Origin: Urinicoccus massiliensis
Lineage (GTDB): Bacteria > Bacillota > Clostridia > Tissierellales > Peptoniphilaceae
DNA: 64,000 nucleotides
Direction of reading: 5' to 3'
NCBI RefSeq assembly: GCF_900120405.1
Contig: NZ_LT635493.1
Location: 1,023,452 to 1,087,451, forward strand
Made by a program: the position numbers and the translations under genes. The notes below the pieces were generated by a model that was not told the origin of the DNA, made no database searches, and saw nothing but the letters and a program-made list of their open reading frames with translations. Each line of letters begins with the position of its first letter. The first letter of the stretch is position 1. This document shows positions 56,478 through 64,000 of this stretch, in pieces.

Positions 56478-57777
56478 AGTCCTGGTCAACGGCCTAGTGG
56501 CCCTGGTCTTTGTTCTTTTGGCCCTTCTCACCCGGCAGTCCCTAGCCTTTGTTGCCATCTTGGGCCTGGTTTTTGTCCTGGGGAGTTTTTTCCACCCCCT
56601 GGCAGCCCTGGCCCTGGTGATTTTTTCCTACGGTTTTTTGCCCGACCTGGCCAGCCTGGTCTTGATTTTGGGCTACGGCCTTTTACTGGTGGCTTTTTCT
56701 TTCTTTCGGAGGGAAATCCATCTGACTTATGATTCCAGTCATGCCATGGTCTATCTTTGGATGGTCCTCTTACTGGTGGCTACTCTTACCAGCAGCCTGG
56801 TCCAAGGAAGCCTAAGAGACCTGGCCATCCATACTGGAGGCTTCTTACTCTTTCTAAGCATGGTATCCCTGGTGGAAAGGAAAAGGGATATCTACATCCT
56901 CTTATTTGCCCTGGTGGCTGGGATGGGGATTCTCTCTCTTTACGGAGCCAGCCAGATTTTTACTGGAGCGGAATTGTCCAAGGACTGGGTGGATGTGGAA
57001 AATAACCCCAATGTCCGGGTCCGGGTCTATTCTCTTTTCGGAAACCCCAATGTCTTTGCCGAATACCTGGTTATGGTCCTTCCCCTGGCCCTGGGCCTTA
57101 CCTGGTCGGCCAAGAAGGACAAGGGCAAGATTTTTTACGGGGGAATCTTCCTTTTAGCCTGTATTTCTCTCTTCTTTACCCTGAGTCGGGGAGGCCTTTT
57201 AGGCTTCATCGCTGGCCTGGCCCTCTTTTTCTTCCTGGTAAAGAAAAGACTCTTTCTTTTGGGCATTCCGGGCCTGGCAGCCTTGGTCTACCTGGCTCCC
57301 CAGGGTTTTATCAACCGGATCCAAAGTATTCAAAACCTCCAGGACACCTCCACAGTCTACCGACTGACCATTTGGAAGACCAGCCTGGATATTATTAAGG
57401 ACCACCCCTGGGGCCTGGGCCTGGGCCACCTGCCCTTTAAGGCCATGTATGAAAACTACAACCAAATCTACCCCACCTTCCATGCCCACAACACCTACCT
57501 GGAATTGACGGCGGAAATGAGCCTTTTCGGCCTAGGGGTCTTTCTGGTCTTTATGGCAGTGGTTTTCTTCCAGGCTTACAAGTATTTAATTAAATCAAAA
57601 GACAGTCAAATAAGGATCTTAGGAGCAGCTGCCTTGGCCGGATTGTTTGGAATTTTTGTCCACGGTATTTTCGAAAATATCTTCTATCTGACAAAAATCA
57701 CCCTGACGGTTTGGCTCTTGATTGCTATTATTTATAGCCTAATCAAAGTAGAAAGAAAGGAGGAAGCCTATGACTAA
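56467..57777 (+). CDS. O-antigen ligase/Wzy-like polymerase
   Basis: 436 residues from the ATG at 56467, AGGAGG 6 nt upstream (ATGs just before it are too close). About ten to twelve membrane helices with a large external loop containing HPWGLGLGHLPFKA and HAHNTYLELTAEMSLFGLG, the Wzy_C/WaaL signature. The family joins or polymerises lipid-linked glycans; here it probably assembles or attaches the secondary wall polysaccharide that SLH domains bind. Confidence 0.88.
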   Translation: MKNKVLVNGLVALVFVLLALLTRQSLAFVAILGLVFVLGSFFHPLAALALVIFSYGFLPDLASLVLILGYGLLLVAFSFFRREIHLTYDSSHAMVYLWMVLLLVATLTSSLVQGSLRDLAIHTGGFLLFLSMVSLVERKRDIYILLFALVAGMGILSLYGASQIFTGAELSKDWVDVENNPNVRVRVYSLFGNPNVFAEYLVMVLPLALGLTWSAKKDKGKIFYGGIFLLACISLFFTLSRGGLLGFIAGLALFFFLVKKRLFLLGIPGLAALVYLAPQGFINRIQSIQNLQDTSTVYRLTIWKTSLDIIKDHPWGLGLGHLPFKAMYENYNQIYPTFHAHNTYLELTAEMSLFGLGVFLVFMAVVFFQAYKYLIKSKDSQIRILGAAALAGLFGIFVHGIFENIFYLTKITLTVWLLIAIIYSLIKVERKEEAYD

Positions 57778-58864
57778 ACTCCTTTTTAGCGGATACTACG
57801 GCTTTGACAACAGTGGAGATGACGCCATCTTAGAGGCCATCTTAAAGGATGTCCGAGCCGACGAAAAATTCGATATTACCGTCATGTCCAACAACCCCAA
57901 AAAAACCAGCCGCCACTACAAGGTCAAGGCTGTGGACCGTTTTTACTTAAAAGACGTCATTGGGTCCATTAAAAATTGCGACATCTTAATTTCTGGCGGG
58001 GGGTCCCTCTTACAGGACGTTACCTCTACCCGGAGTCTCTACTACTACCTGGGCCTGATTGTCCTGGCCAAGTTTTTTAAAAAGAAGGTCTACCTCTTGG
58101 CCAACGGCATTGGTCCCATTCAGTCCTCCCTTAACCGCTGGCTTACAGCCCGGGTCCTAAACCGGGTGGATATGATTACCCTAAGAGACCAAATGTCCTA
58201 TGACTTCATCCAGGAAATTGGCGTCCACAAGCCCAAGATCAAGGTGACGGCCGACCCAGTCTACAAGCTCAACCCCATCCAGGGAGCCCAAAGGCAGGAC
58301 CTCTTCCATCATCTGGATCTGGATCCGGACCTGGGTTATATTGGCTTGGCCCTTAGGGATTGGCCCCAGCCCCATGACTTGAAGGACCGCTTTCAAGACC
58401 TTATGACCAGCCTCTTGGACCGGGGCCACCATCTCCTGCTCCTGCCACTTTTTTATCCTAATGACGCGGATTATTTTAAGGAATTGATGGAGGGGCTGGA
58501 CCCGGACCAGCTGAGCCGGGTAAAATTAATCGACGAAAAGATTTCTGTGGCCCAAATGCTGGCCTGTGTAGACTGCCTCAAGGCCTTTATTCCCATGCGG
58601 CTCCATGGCCTGATTTATGGAATTTCCAGGACCATTCCCACTGTCCCCATTAGCTACGACCCCAAGGTGGACGGCCTGGCCAAGGACCTGGACATGAAGG
58701 CCTGCTTCCATATTGACGATTTTAAGGTGGAAGATGTGGTAAGAGAAGTAGAAGGGGTTATAGACAACCAAGAAGTTGTGGACTTTTTGCAGGAGAAGAA
58801 AAAACTCTTGCAGGAAAAGACAGACGAAAACCGCCAGATACTGGAAGAATTATTGGAGGAATAA
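57770..58864 (+). CDS. csaB: Polysaccharide pyruvyl transferase CsaB
   Basis: 364 residues, overlapping the previous gene by 8 bp. CsaB features: SGYYGFDNSGDDAILEAI at the N-terminus, ILISGGGSLLQDVTSTRSLYYYLG (about 65-90), and the C-terminal FIPMRLHGLIYGISRTIPTVPISYDPKV. CsaB adds pyruvate as a ketal to ManNAc in wall polysaccharide, the modification required for SLH-domain binding in Bacillus anthracis and others. Its presence explains how the six SLH proteins in this window are held at the surface. Confidence 0.95.
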   Translation: MTKLLFSGYYGFDNSGDDAILEAILKDVRADEKFDITVMSNNPKKTSRHYKVKAVDRFYLKDVIGSIKNCDILISGGGSLLQDVTSTRSLYYYLGLIVLAKFFKKKVYLLANGIGPIQSSLNRWLTARVLNRVDMITLRDQMSYDFIQEIGVHKPKIKVTADPVYKLNPIQGAQRQDLFHHLDLDPDLGYIGLALRDWPQPHDLKDRFQDLMTSLLDRGHHLLLLPLFYPNDADYFKELMEGLDPDQLSRVKLIDEKISVAQMLACVDCLKAFIPMRLHGLIYGISRTIPTVPISYDPKVDGLAKDLDMKACFHIDDFKVEDVVREVEGVIDNQEVVDFLQEKKKLLQEKTDENRQILEELLEE

Positions 58865-58865
58865 G

Positions 58866-59660
58866 ATGGAAGTTTCCTTTTTTGGAAGCCGGGTCCAGGC
58901 CCTCAGTATGGACCAGGTAGACGCCTACCTGGAAGAGGCCTTGGTCCAGGGGAAGAAAACGAGGATCTACACACCAAATACAGAAATTGTCATGGAGGCC
59001 AAGGACAAGGCCTGGATCCGGGACCTTGTAAATTCCGGTGACCTCAGGTTGGCCGACGGCATCGGCCTGGTCATAGGGGCCAAGATGAAAAAAATCCCCC
59101 TGGAAGAAAGGGTTACGGGCTTTGATGTCAGTATCCATCTTTTGAAACTAGCTCAAAGAGAGGGCTACAAGGTCTACTTCCTGGGAGCCAAGAAGGGCAT
59201 TGCCCAAAGGGCTGCCCAAGAAGTGGAAGAGGACTATCCCGGCCTAGTGGTGGTGGGAAGCCACCATGGCTACTACGGAAAAAGCTCCCTGGACCAAGAC
59301 TTGACCCAGGATGAGGAAGAAATTATTGAAGAAATTCAAAGGCTCCAAGCAGACATCGTCTTTGTGGGCCTGGGCTTTCCCGTCCAGGAGGTCTTTATCC
59401 ACAAGGCCAGTCAAAGGCTGGGCCGGGGAGTTTGGATTGGCAATGGAGGGGTCTTGGATATCCTGGCTAAGGAACAAAAACGGGCCCCGGAAATTTTTAT
59501 CCGCCTCCACCTAGAGTGGTTCTACCGGCTGATAAAAAACCCCAGTCGTTGGAAAAGGCAACTGGCCATACCCAAGTTTTTAATCCAGGTAATAACAAAG
59601 AAGAATGCAGTAAAAATTGTTCGGGAGGATTTCGATGAAAATGAATCAAAAGGTAATTGA
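58866..59660 (+). CDS. tagA: WecG/TagA/CpsF-family ManNAc transferase
   Basis: 264 residues; the ATG at 58866 starts 1 bp after the csaB stop. Typical segments are YTPNTEIVMEAKDKAWIRDLVNSGDLRLADG (about 38-65; Asp of the catalytic LADGIG), VYFLGAKKGIAQRA, and GLGFPVQEVFIHKASQRLG. It transfers N-acetylmannosamine to GlcNAc-PP-undecaprenol, the linkage disaccharide for wall polymers; ManNAc is also the sugar that CsaB pyruvylates. The 3' end overlaps tkt by 26 bp. Confidence 0.93.
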   Translation: MEVSFFGSRVQALSMDQVDAYLEEALVQGKKTRIYTPNTEIVMEAKDKAWIRDLVNSGDLRLADGIGLVIGAKMKKIPLEERVTGFDVSIHLLKLAQREGYKVYFLGAKKGIAQRAAQEVEEDYPGLVVVGSHHGYYGKSSLDQDLTQDEEEIIEEIQRLQADIVFVGLGFPVQEVFIHKASQRLGRGVWIGNGGVLDILAKEQKRAPEIFIRLHLEWFYRLIKNPSRWKRQLAIPKFLIQVITKKNAVKIVREDFDENESKGN

Positions 59661-61611
59661 TACGGTTCGAATGTTGAGTGTGGATGCCATTGAAAAGGCC
59701 AATTCTGGCCACCCAGGGCTTCCTCTGGGAGCAGCCCCCATGGCCTATACCTGCTGGTCTGACTTTTTACATATCAGCCCCAAAAATCCCAACTGGCCCA
59801 ACCGGGACCGCTTTGTCCTGTCTGCCGGTCATGGGTCTGCCTTGCTCTACAGCCTGCTCCACCTCTTTGGCTTTGACCTAAGCCTGGAGGACTTAAAAAA
59901 CTTCCGCCAACTGGGGTCCAAGACACCGGGCCATCCAGAATATGGCCACACCCAGGGAGTGGAAGTGACAACAGGTCCCTTGGGTTCAGGAATTTCCATG
60001 GCTGTGGGCCTGGCCCTGGGAGAAAGATACCTAGGAGCTGTCTACAACAAGGACGACATCAAGCTTATTGACCACTATACCTATGTCCTGTGTGGGGATG
60101 GAGACTTAATGGAGGGCATCAGCAACGAGGCCGCTTCCTTTGCCGGAACCCAAAAATTAGACAAGCTCATTGTCCTCTACGACTCCAATGCCATCACCAT
60201 CGAGGGCTCTACAGATATTGCCTTTACAGAAGATACAGCTGGCCGCTACCGGGCCCTGGGCTGGTCCGTTTCCAAGGTAGAAGACGGCAACGATACAGAA
60301 GCCATCAAGGCAGCCATTGCCAAGGCCAAGGAAGAAAAGGGCCCCAGCTTTATTGAAATTAAGACCAAGATTGGCTACGGTAGTCCCAAGGAAGATTCTG
60401 CCAAGGCCCACGGGGAGCCCCTGGGAGCGGAAGGCCTTGAAAAAACTCGGGCCTTCTACCACATGGAAGGCCAAGAGGCCTTTAGCGTTGCCCCGGAAGT
60501 CTACCAGGCCCAAGAAGAAATTATTGCCAAGAAAAATGCAGACTACGACCAATGGCTTGACCTCTGCAAGACCTACCAAGAAAAATATCCAGAGGACTAT
60601 GCCGCTTTAGAAAAAGTTTGGTCCGGAGACTTGGACCTGGACTTTTTGGAAAAGGACGACTTTTGGAAGGCCCAAGGCGACAAGGCGACCCGGGCATCTT
60701 CTGGTATGATCTTAAACCGGATTGCCAAGGAAGTGCCCCACTTTCTAGGAGGGTCTGCAGACCTAGCTCCTTCCAACAAGACCTTTATTGATGGGGAAGG
60801 CTACATGAGCCCTACAAGTCCTCAAAACCGCAACATTGGCTTCGGTATCCGGGAACATGCCATGGGGGCCATTGTCAACGGCCTGTCCGTCTACGGAGGT
60901 CTTAGGGCCTATGGGGCCACCTTCCTGGTTTTCTCTGACTACCTGAAACCCCAACTTCGCCTGGCAGCCCTTATGGGTCTACCCTCCACCTTTATCTTTA
61001 CCCATGACTCCATTGGGGTAGGAGAAGATGGACCCACCCACCAACCCATTGACCAACTGGCCATGTTAAGAGCCATTCCAAACTTTATTACCTTCCGGCC
61101 TGCCGATACTACAGAAGTGGCAGCAGCCTGGGCCTGTGCCTTGAAGTTGACCAAGACTCCTGTGGCCCTGGCCTTGAGCCGGCAAACCTGTCCTGAATTA
61201 AAAGAAACCAGCCGGGAGGCCATGAAGGGTGGCTATGTCCTCTTAAAAGAAGAAGGAAACTTAGACCTCATCCTTTTAGCCTCAGGATCTGAAGTGGCCT
61301 TGAGTTTAGAAGTGGCCCAAGAATTGAAACAAGAAGGCCTGGGAGTCCGGGTGGTTTCCATGCCATCCTGGGAAGTTTTTGAAGCCCAATCCTCCGACTA
61401 CCGCAAGGAAGTCCTGCCGGAAAGTGCTGAAAAACGGGTGTCCATTGAAGCCGGGTCCACCATGGGCTGGGCCAAGTTCACCGGCTTCCAAGGTATGAAC
61501 ATCGGTATTGACGAATTCGGTGCTTCAGGCCCTGGCAAGGAAGTCTTTAACTACTTCAAGATGACTAAGGAAGATATTTTAAAAGAAATTCATGACTATT
61601 TAGGAAGATAA
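59635..61611 (+). CDS. tkt: Transketolase
   Basis: 658 residues; the ATG at 59635 has GGGAGG 6 nt upstream, inside the tagA 3' end. N-terminal ANSGHPGLPLGAAPMAY; the thiamine-diphosphate motif GDGDLMEG...N (about 150-180); HDSIGVGEDGPTHQP in the pyrimidine-binding part; and a C-terminal domain from about 530. It moves two-carbon units in the non-oxidative pentose phosphate pathway. Linkage to a polysaccharide operon may serve sugar-precursor supply; this is inference. Confidence 0.97.
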   Translation: MKMNQKVIDTVRMLSVDAIEKANSGHPGLPLGAAPMAYTCWSDFLHISPKNPNWPNRDRFVLSAGHGSALLYSLLHLFGFDLSLEDLKNFRQLGSKTPGHPEYGHTQGVEVTTGPLGSGISMAVGLALGERYLGAVYNKDDIKLIDHYTYVLCGDGDLMEGISNEAASFAGTQKLDKLIVLYDSNAITIEGSTDIAFTEDTAGRYRALGWSVSKVEDGNDTEAIKAAIAKAKEEKGPSFIEIKTKIGYGSPKEDSAKAHGEPLGAEGLEKTRAFYHMEGQEAFSVAPEVYQAQEEIIAKKNADYDQWLDLCKTYQEKYPEDYAALEKVWSGDLDLDFLEKDDFWKAQGDKATRASSGMILNRIAKEVPHFLGGSADLAPSNKTFIDGEGYMSPTSPQNRNIGFGIREHAMGAIVNGLSVYGGLRAYGATFLVFSDYLKPQLRLAALMGLPSTFIFTHDSIGVGEDGPTHQPIDQLAMLRAIPNFITFRPADTTEVAAAWACALKLTKTPVALALSRQTCPELKETSREAMKGGYVLLKEEGNLDLILLASGSEVALSLEVAQELKQEGLGVRVVSMPSWEVFEAQSSDYRKEVLPESAEKRVSIEAGSTMGWAKFTGFQGMNIGIDEFGASGPGKEVFNYFKMTKEDILKEIHDYLGR

Positions 61612-61615
61612 GAAA

Positions 61616-61641
61616 AAGCCGGAACCTGTAGTTCCGGCTTT
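61616..61641 (+). terminator. Terminator after tkt
   Basis: AAGCCGGAAC-ctgta-GTTCCGGCTT followed by T. Confidence 0.85.
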
Positions 61642-61660
61642 GCCTTTAGTCATCTATAGA

Positions 61661-61691
61661 AAAAAGACCAGCAAACTAGCTGGTCTTTTTT
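61661..61691. terminator. Bidirectional terminator between tkt and nrdG
   Basis: AAAAAGACCAGC...GCTGGTCTTTTT; A-run and T-run on opposite sides serve both convergent genes. Confidence 0.88.
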
Positions 61692-61706
61692 GTCTTATAA
61701 AATGAT

Positions 61707-62213
61707 TTAATGGTCCGCACCTTCATCCCATAAATAGACCTGGTCAGACCCAAGGCTTTTTTTCAGGTCAATAATCCTTTGGTTGGAGGACCCACGAAAG
61801 CGAAGGCTTAGGTCTTTTTTCTCCCGGATAAAGGGCCCGTCTACCAAGACATGGCAAAGGGAAAGGAGGGTCCGGGCCTGGGGGTCTTGGACCAGGTCCT
61901 CGTAGAGAAAGCCCGAGTAGATCCAAATTTTCTTGTCCACTTCTTCTTTGATTTCTTCCAAGAGCCGGATTAGGGCCTGGCAGTGCTCAAAGGGTTCCCC
62001 ACCCAAAATGGTCAGACCCTGGACTAGGTCGTCTTGGAGGTAGGAAAGCAGGGTCCGGGTCTCCTGGTCTGTCCAGGGGTCTCCGGCCTGGAAGTCCTGG
62101 TAGTCTAGATTAAAGCAGTCGGGGCAGTGGTGGCGGCAACCGGTGACAAAGATGGAAGTCCGGATGCCGGGGCCATTGGCCACATCGTACTGGCGAATTT
62201 GTCCGTAGCGCAT
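61707..62213 (-). CDS. nrdG: Anaerobic ribonucleotide reductase activating protein
   Basis: 168 residues. Radical-SAM motif GCRHHCPDCFN (C-x3-C-x2-C, about 26-36) preceded by GPGIRTSIFVTGC, plus LTILGGEPFEH. NrdG uses SAM to create the glycyl radical on NrdD. The ATG overlaps the nrdD stop by one base (TGATG), giving translational coupling. Confidence 0.96.
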   Translation of the reverse strand: MRYGQIRQYDVANGPGIRTSIFVTGCRHHCPDCFNLDYQDFQAGDPWTDQETRTLLSYLQDDLVQGLTILGGEPFEHCQALIRLLEEIKEEVDKKIWIYSGFLYEDLVQDPQARTLLSLCHVLVDGPFIREKKDLSLRFRGSSNQRIIDLKKSLGSDQVYLWDEGADH

Positions 62214-64000
62214 CAGATGTGGAGGACCCGACTGTTGATTTCCTTGGTCCGGCCGTCATTCCAGAAGTTTTCTCCCAGGTAGCCGCAGGTTCGACGGACC
62301 ACGGACAGGGTGGCCTTGTCGGTGTTGCCACATTGGGGGCATTCCCATTGGTCATGGTCGTTGAACTTGATTTCTCCGTCAAAACCACATTGGGAGCAGT
62401 AGTCGGACTTGGTGTTAAATTCGGCGTATTGGATGTTGTCGTAGATGAAACGGACAATGGTTTCCAAGGCTTCTAGGTTGTGGCTCATGTTGGGAATTTC
62501 TACATAGGAGATGCAGCCTCCGGTGGACCGATCTTGGAACTTGGCTTCAAAGGTAAATTTTTCAAAGGCTGTGATTTTTTCCCGGACATCCACATGGAAG
62601 GAGTTGGTATAGTAGCCCTTGTCAGTGACATTTTCAATTTCTCCAAACCGGTCCTTGTCAATCTTACAGAAGCGGTTGGTGAGAGACTCTGCTGGGGTGG
62701 CATAGAGGGTAAACTTGATGTCGCTTTCTTGGGTCCACTTCTTCACCGCATCGTTTAGGTGGTCCATGATCTTCATGGCAAAGTCGTAGCCCTTGGGGTC
62801 TGTATGGGAGACTCCCTTAATGAGCATGGTGGCTTCGTAGATGCCGATATAGCCCAAAGAAACGGTGGCATAGCCGTTATGGAGCAGGTCAGTAATGGGT
62901 TGGTGCTTACCCAGCCGGGCAATGGCCCCGTGTTGCCAGTGGATGGGGGAGCTGTCGGACCGGACATTTTTCAAGTGGTCGTAGCGGATGAGGCCCACCC
63001 GGCGGACCAGGTCCAGACGCTTGTCTAAGAGTTTAAAGAATTTGTCTTCGTCTCCGGAGGACAAAATGGCAATTTGGGGTAGGTTGATGGAGCAGGCTCC
63101 AATGTTAAAGCGGCCTTCAAATTGGTAGTGGCCATTTTTGTCCTTCCAGGGGGGCAAAAAGGCCCTGCAACCCATGGGGGAAAAGACATTGCCCTCGTAG
63201 TTGGCCCGCATCTTCTTGGCGGAGATATAGTCGGGGTACATTCTCTTGGCAGTACAGTGGATGGCCAAGGAGGTTAAATAGGCATACTTGGAGTCCTTGT
63301 GGACATTGTTTTCGTCCAAGACGTAGATGAGCTTGGGGAAGGCCGGGGTGACATAGACGCCGGCGTCGTTTTTAATGCCCTTGATTCTTTGTCTTAGGAT
63401 TTCTTCAATAATTTGGGCCACTTCGTCAATATAGGGGTCTTCCTCATCCAGGTACATAAAAAGAGTAACAAAGGGAGCTTGACCATTGGAGGTCATCAGG
63501 GTGTTGATTTGGTACTGGATGGTTTGGATGCCGCTTTCCAGGTCCTTTTTGGTCATGGAGTCGGCCATTTTTTCAGCCAGGGTGACGTCGCCTAAAGTTT
63601 CTAGGGCCAGGCTGAGATTTTTTTCATAGGACCTGCGGAGGTACTTGCCCAGGCAGGCAATGTTGATGGATTGGCCCCCGTATTGGTTGGAGGCAATTTG
63701 GGCAATGATTTGAGTCATGACATTACAGGCCACTTGGAAGGACTTGGGGCTTTCAATCATCTTGCCGTTGACGACAGTTCCCTTGTCCAACATGTCCTTC
63801 ATGTTGACCAGGCAGCAGTTGAAGATGGGTTGGATCATATAGTCCAAGTCGTGGATGTGGATGGCGCCGCTGTCATGGGCTTCCACCAGGTCTGCCGGCA
63901 AAATTTTTCTCTTGGCAATATCCTTGGAGACTTCTCCGGCAATGAGGTCTCTTTGGGTAGAGGCAATGACGGCGTTTTTGTTGGAATTTTCATTCATGAC
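62213..64000 (-). CDS. nrdD: Anaerobic (class III) ribonucleoside-triphosphate reductase, 5' partial
   Basis: About 595 residues are visible; the frame continues past the window edge, so the N-terminal ATP-cone and true start are missing (family usually 700 or more). The catalytic barrel begins near EAHDSGAIHIHDLDYM. The C-terminus has a zinc site (CSQCGFDG and CPQCGNTD) and the glycyl-radical loop RRTCGYLGENFW with Gly in CGYLG. Reduces NTPs under anoxic conditions; supports an anaerobic lifestyle. Operon with nrdG. Confidence 0.96.
   Translation of the reverse strand, partial: VMNENSNKNAVIASTQRDLIAGEVSKDIAKRKILPADLVEAHDSGAIHIHDLDYMIQPIFNCCLVNMKDMLDKGTVVNGKMIESPKSFQVACNVMTQIIAQIASNQYGGQSINIACLGKYLRRSYEKNLSLALETLGDVTLAEKMADSMTKKDLESGIQTIQYQINTLMTSNGQAPFVTLFMYLDEEDPYIDEVAQIIEEILRQRIKGIKNDAGVYVTPAFPKLIYVLDENNVHKDSKYAYLTSLAIHCTAKRMYPDYISAKKMRANYEGNVFSPMGCRAFLPPWKDKNGHYQFEGRFNIGACSINLPQIAILSSGDEDKFFKLLDKRLDLVRRVGLIRYDHLKNVRSDSSPIHWQHGAIARLGKHQPITDLLHNGYATVSLGYIGIYEATMLIKGVSHTDPKGYDFAMKIMDHLNDAVKKWTQESDIKFTLYATPAESLTNRFCKIDKDRFGEIENVTDKGYYTNSFHVDVREKITAFEKFTFEAKFQDRSTGGCISYVEIPNMSHNLEALETIVRFIYDNIQYAEFNTKSDYCSQCGFDGEIKFNDHDQWECPQCGNTDKATLSVVRRTCGYLGENFWNDGRTKEINSRVLHI

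Overview
The window looks like the chromosome of an anaerobic, low-to-moderate GC Firmicute, most likely Tissierellia/Peptoniphilaceae (inferred; the genus cannot be fixed from sequence alone). The evidence is class III ribonucleotide reductase (nrdDG), a class I hybrid cluster protein (hcp), a tRNA-Tyr T-box before tyrS, six S-layer-homology (SLH) proteins, several cobalamin riboswitches, and an ISL3 element.

Layout. 1-4.5 kb: two secreted NEAT-like proteins, one SLH-anchored and one with a copper-amine-oxidase-like tail. 4.6-6.0 kb: a complete ISL3-family IS with an 8-bp target duplication. 6-15.9 kb: housekeeping and envelope genes (RDD protein, SppA, a MocR regulator, DUF951, an S66-like protein, a LytTR/DUF3021 pair, nitroreductase, HtrA, and an SLH protein with aromatic repeats). 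16-22.6 kb: a cobalamin riboswitch driving a five-gene NikABCDE/Opp-type ABC transporter, then a CorC/HlyC-type protein. 22.7-23.4 kb: a decayed IS200-like element. 23.5-27.5 kb: a second cobalamin riboswitch, a small YezD-like protein, and a large SLH surface protein that combines an alpha/alpha-barrel with a DUF4430 domain, the two-domain plan of animal intrinsic factor/transcobalamin. 27.5-28.5 kb: an array of palindrome-bounded repeats. 28.8-34.4 kb: a secreted DUF4430 protein and a giant LRR/FIVAR/SLH protein.

34.5-45.8 kb is the centrepiece. A third cobalamin riboswitch, with a consensus promoter, precedes about ten genes: a SecB-like small protein, ECF transporter T and double-ATPase components, an alpha/alpha-barrel SLH protein, an SLH-only protein, a membrane-anchored DUF4430 protein, a NifH-NifD-like fusion, a NifK-like subunit, and an ECF S component. 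I read this as a corrinoid scavenging system: intrinsic-factor-like domains at the S-layer, ECF import, and a nitrogenase-like reductase acting on the imported tetrapyrrole. The uptake part is well supported by regulation and domains. The role of the reductase is inference.

45.8-50.6 kb: an AbiE-like gene pair with a frameshifted nucleotidyltransferase, bracketed by decayed copies of the nifK-end/ecfS locus, plus hcp and its probable Crp/Fnr regulator. 50.6-53.8 kb: tyrS with T-box, an AcpS-NnrD fusion, and MazF without a visible MazE. 53.9-61.6 kb: a cell-wall polysaccharide cluster ending in csaB and tagA, the activities that create the pyruvylated ligand for SLH domains, followed by transketolase. 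61.7-64 kb: nrdG and a 5'-truncated nrdD on the minus strand.
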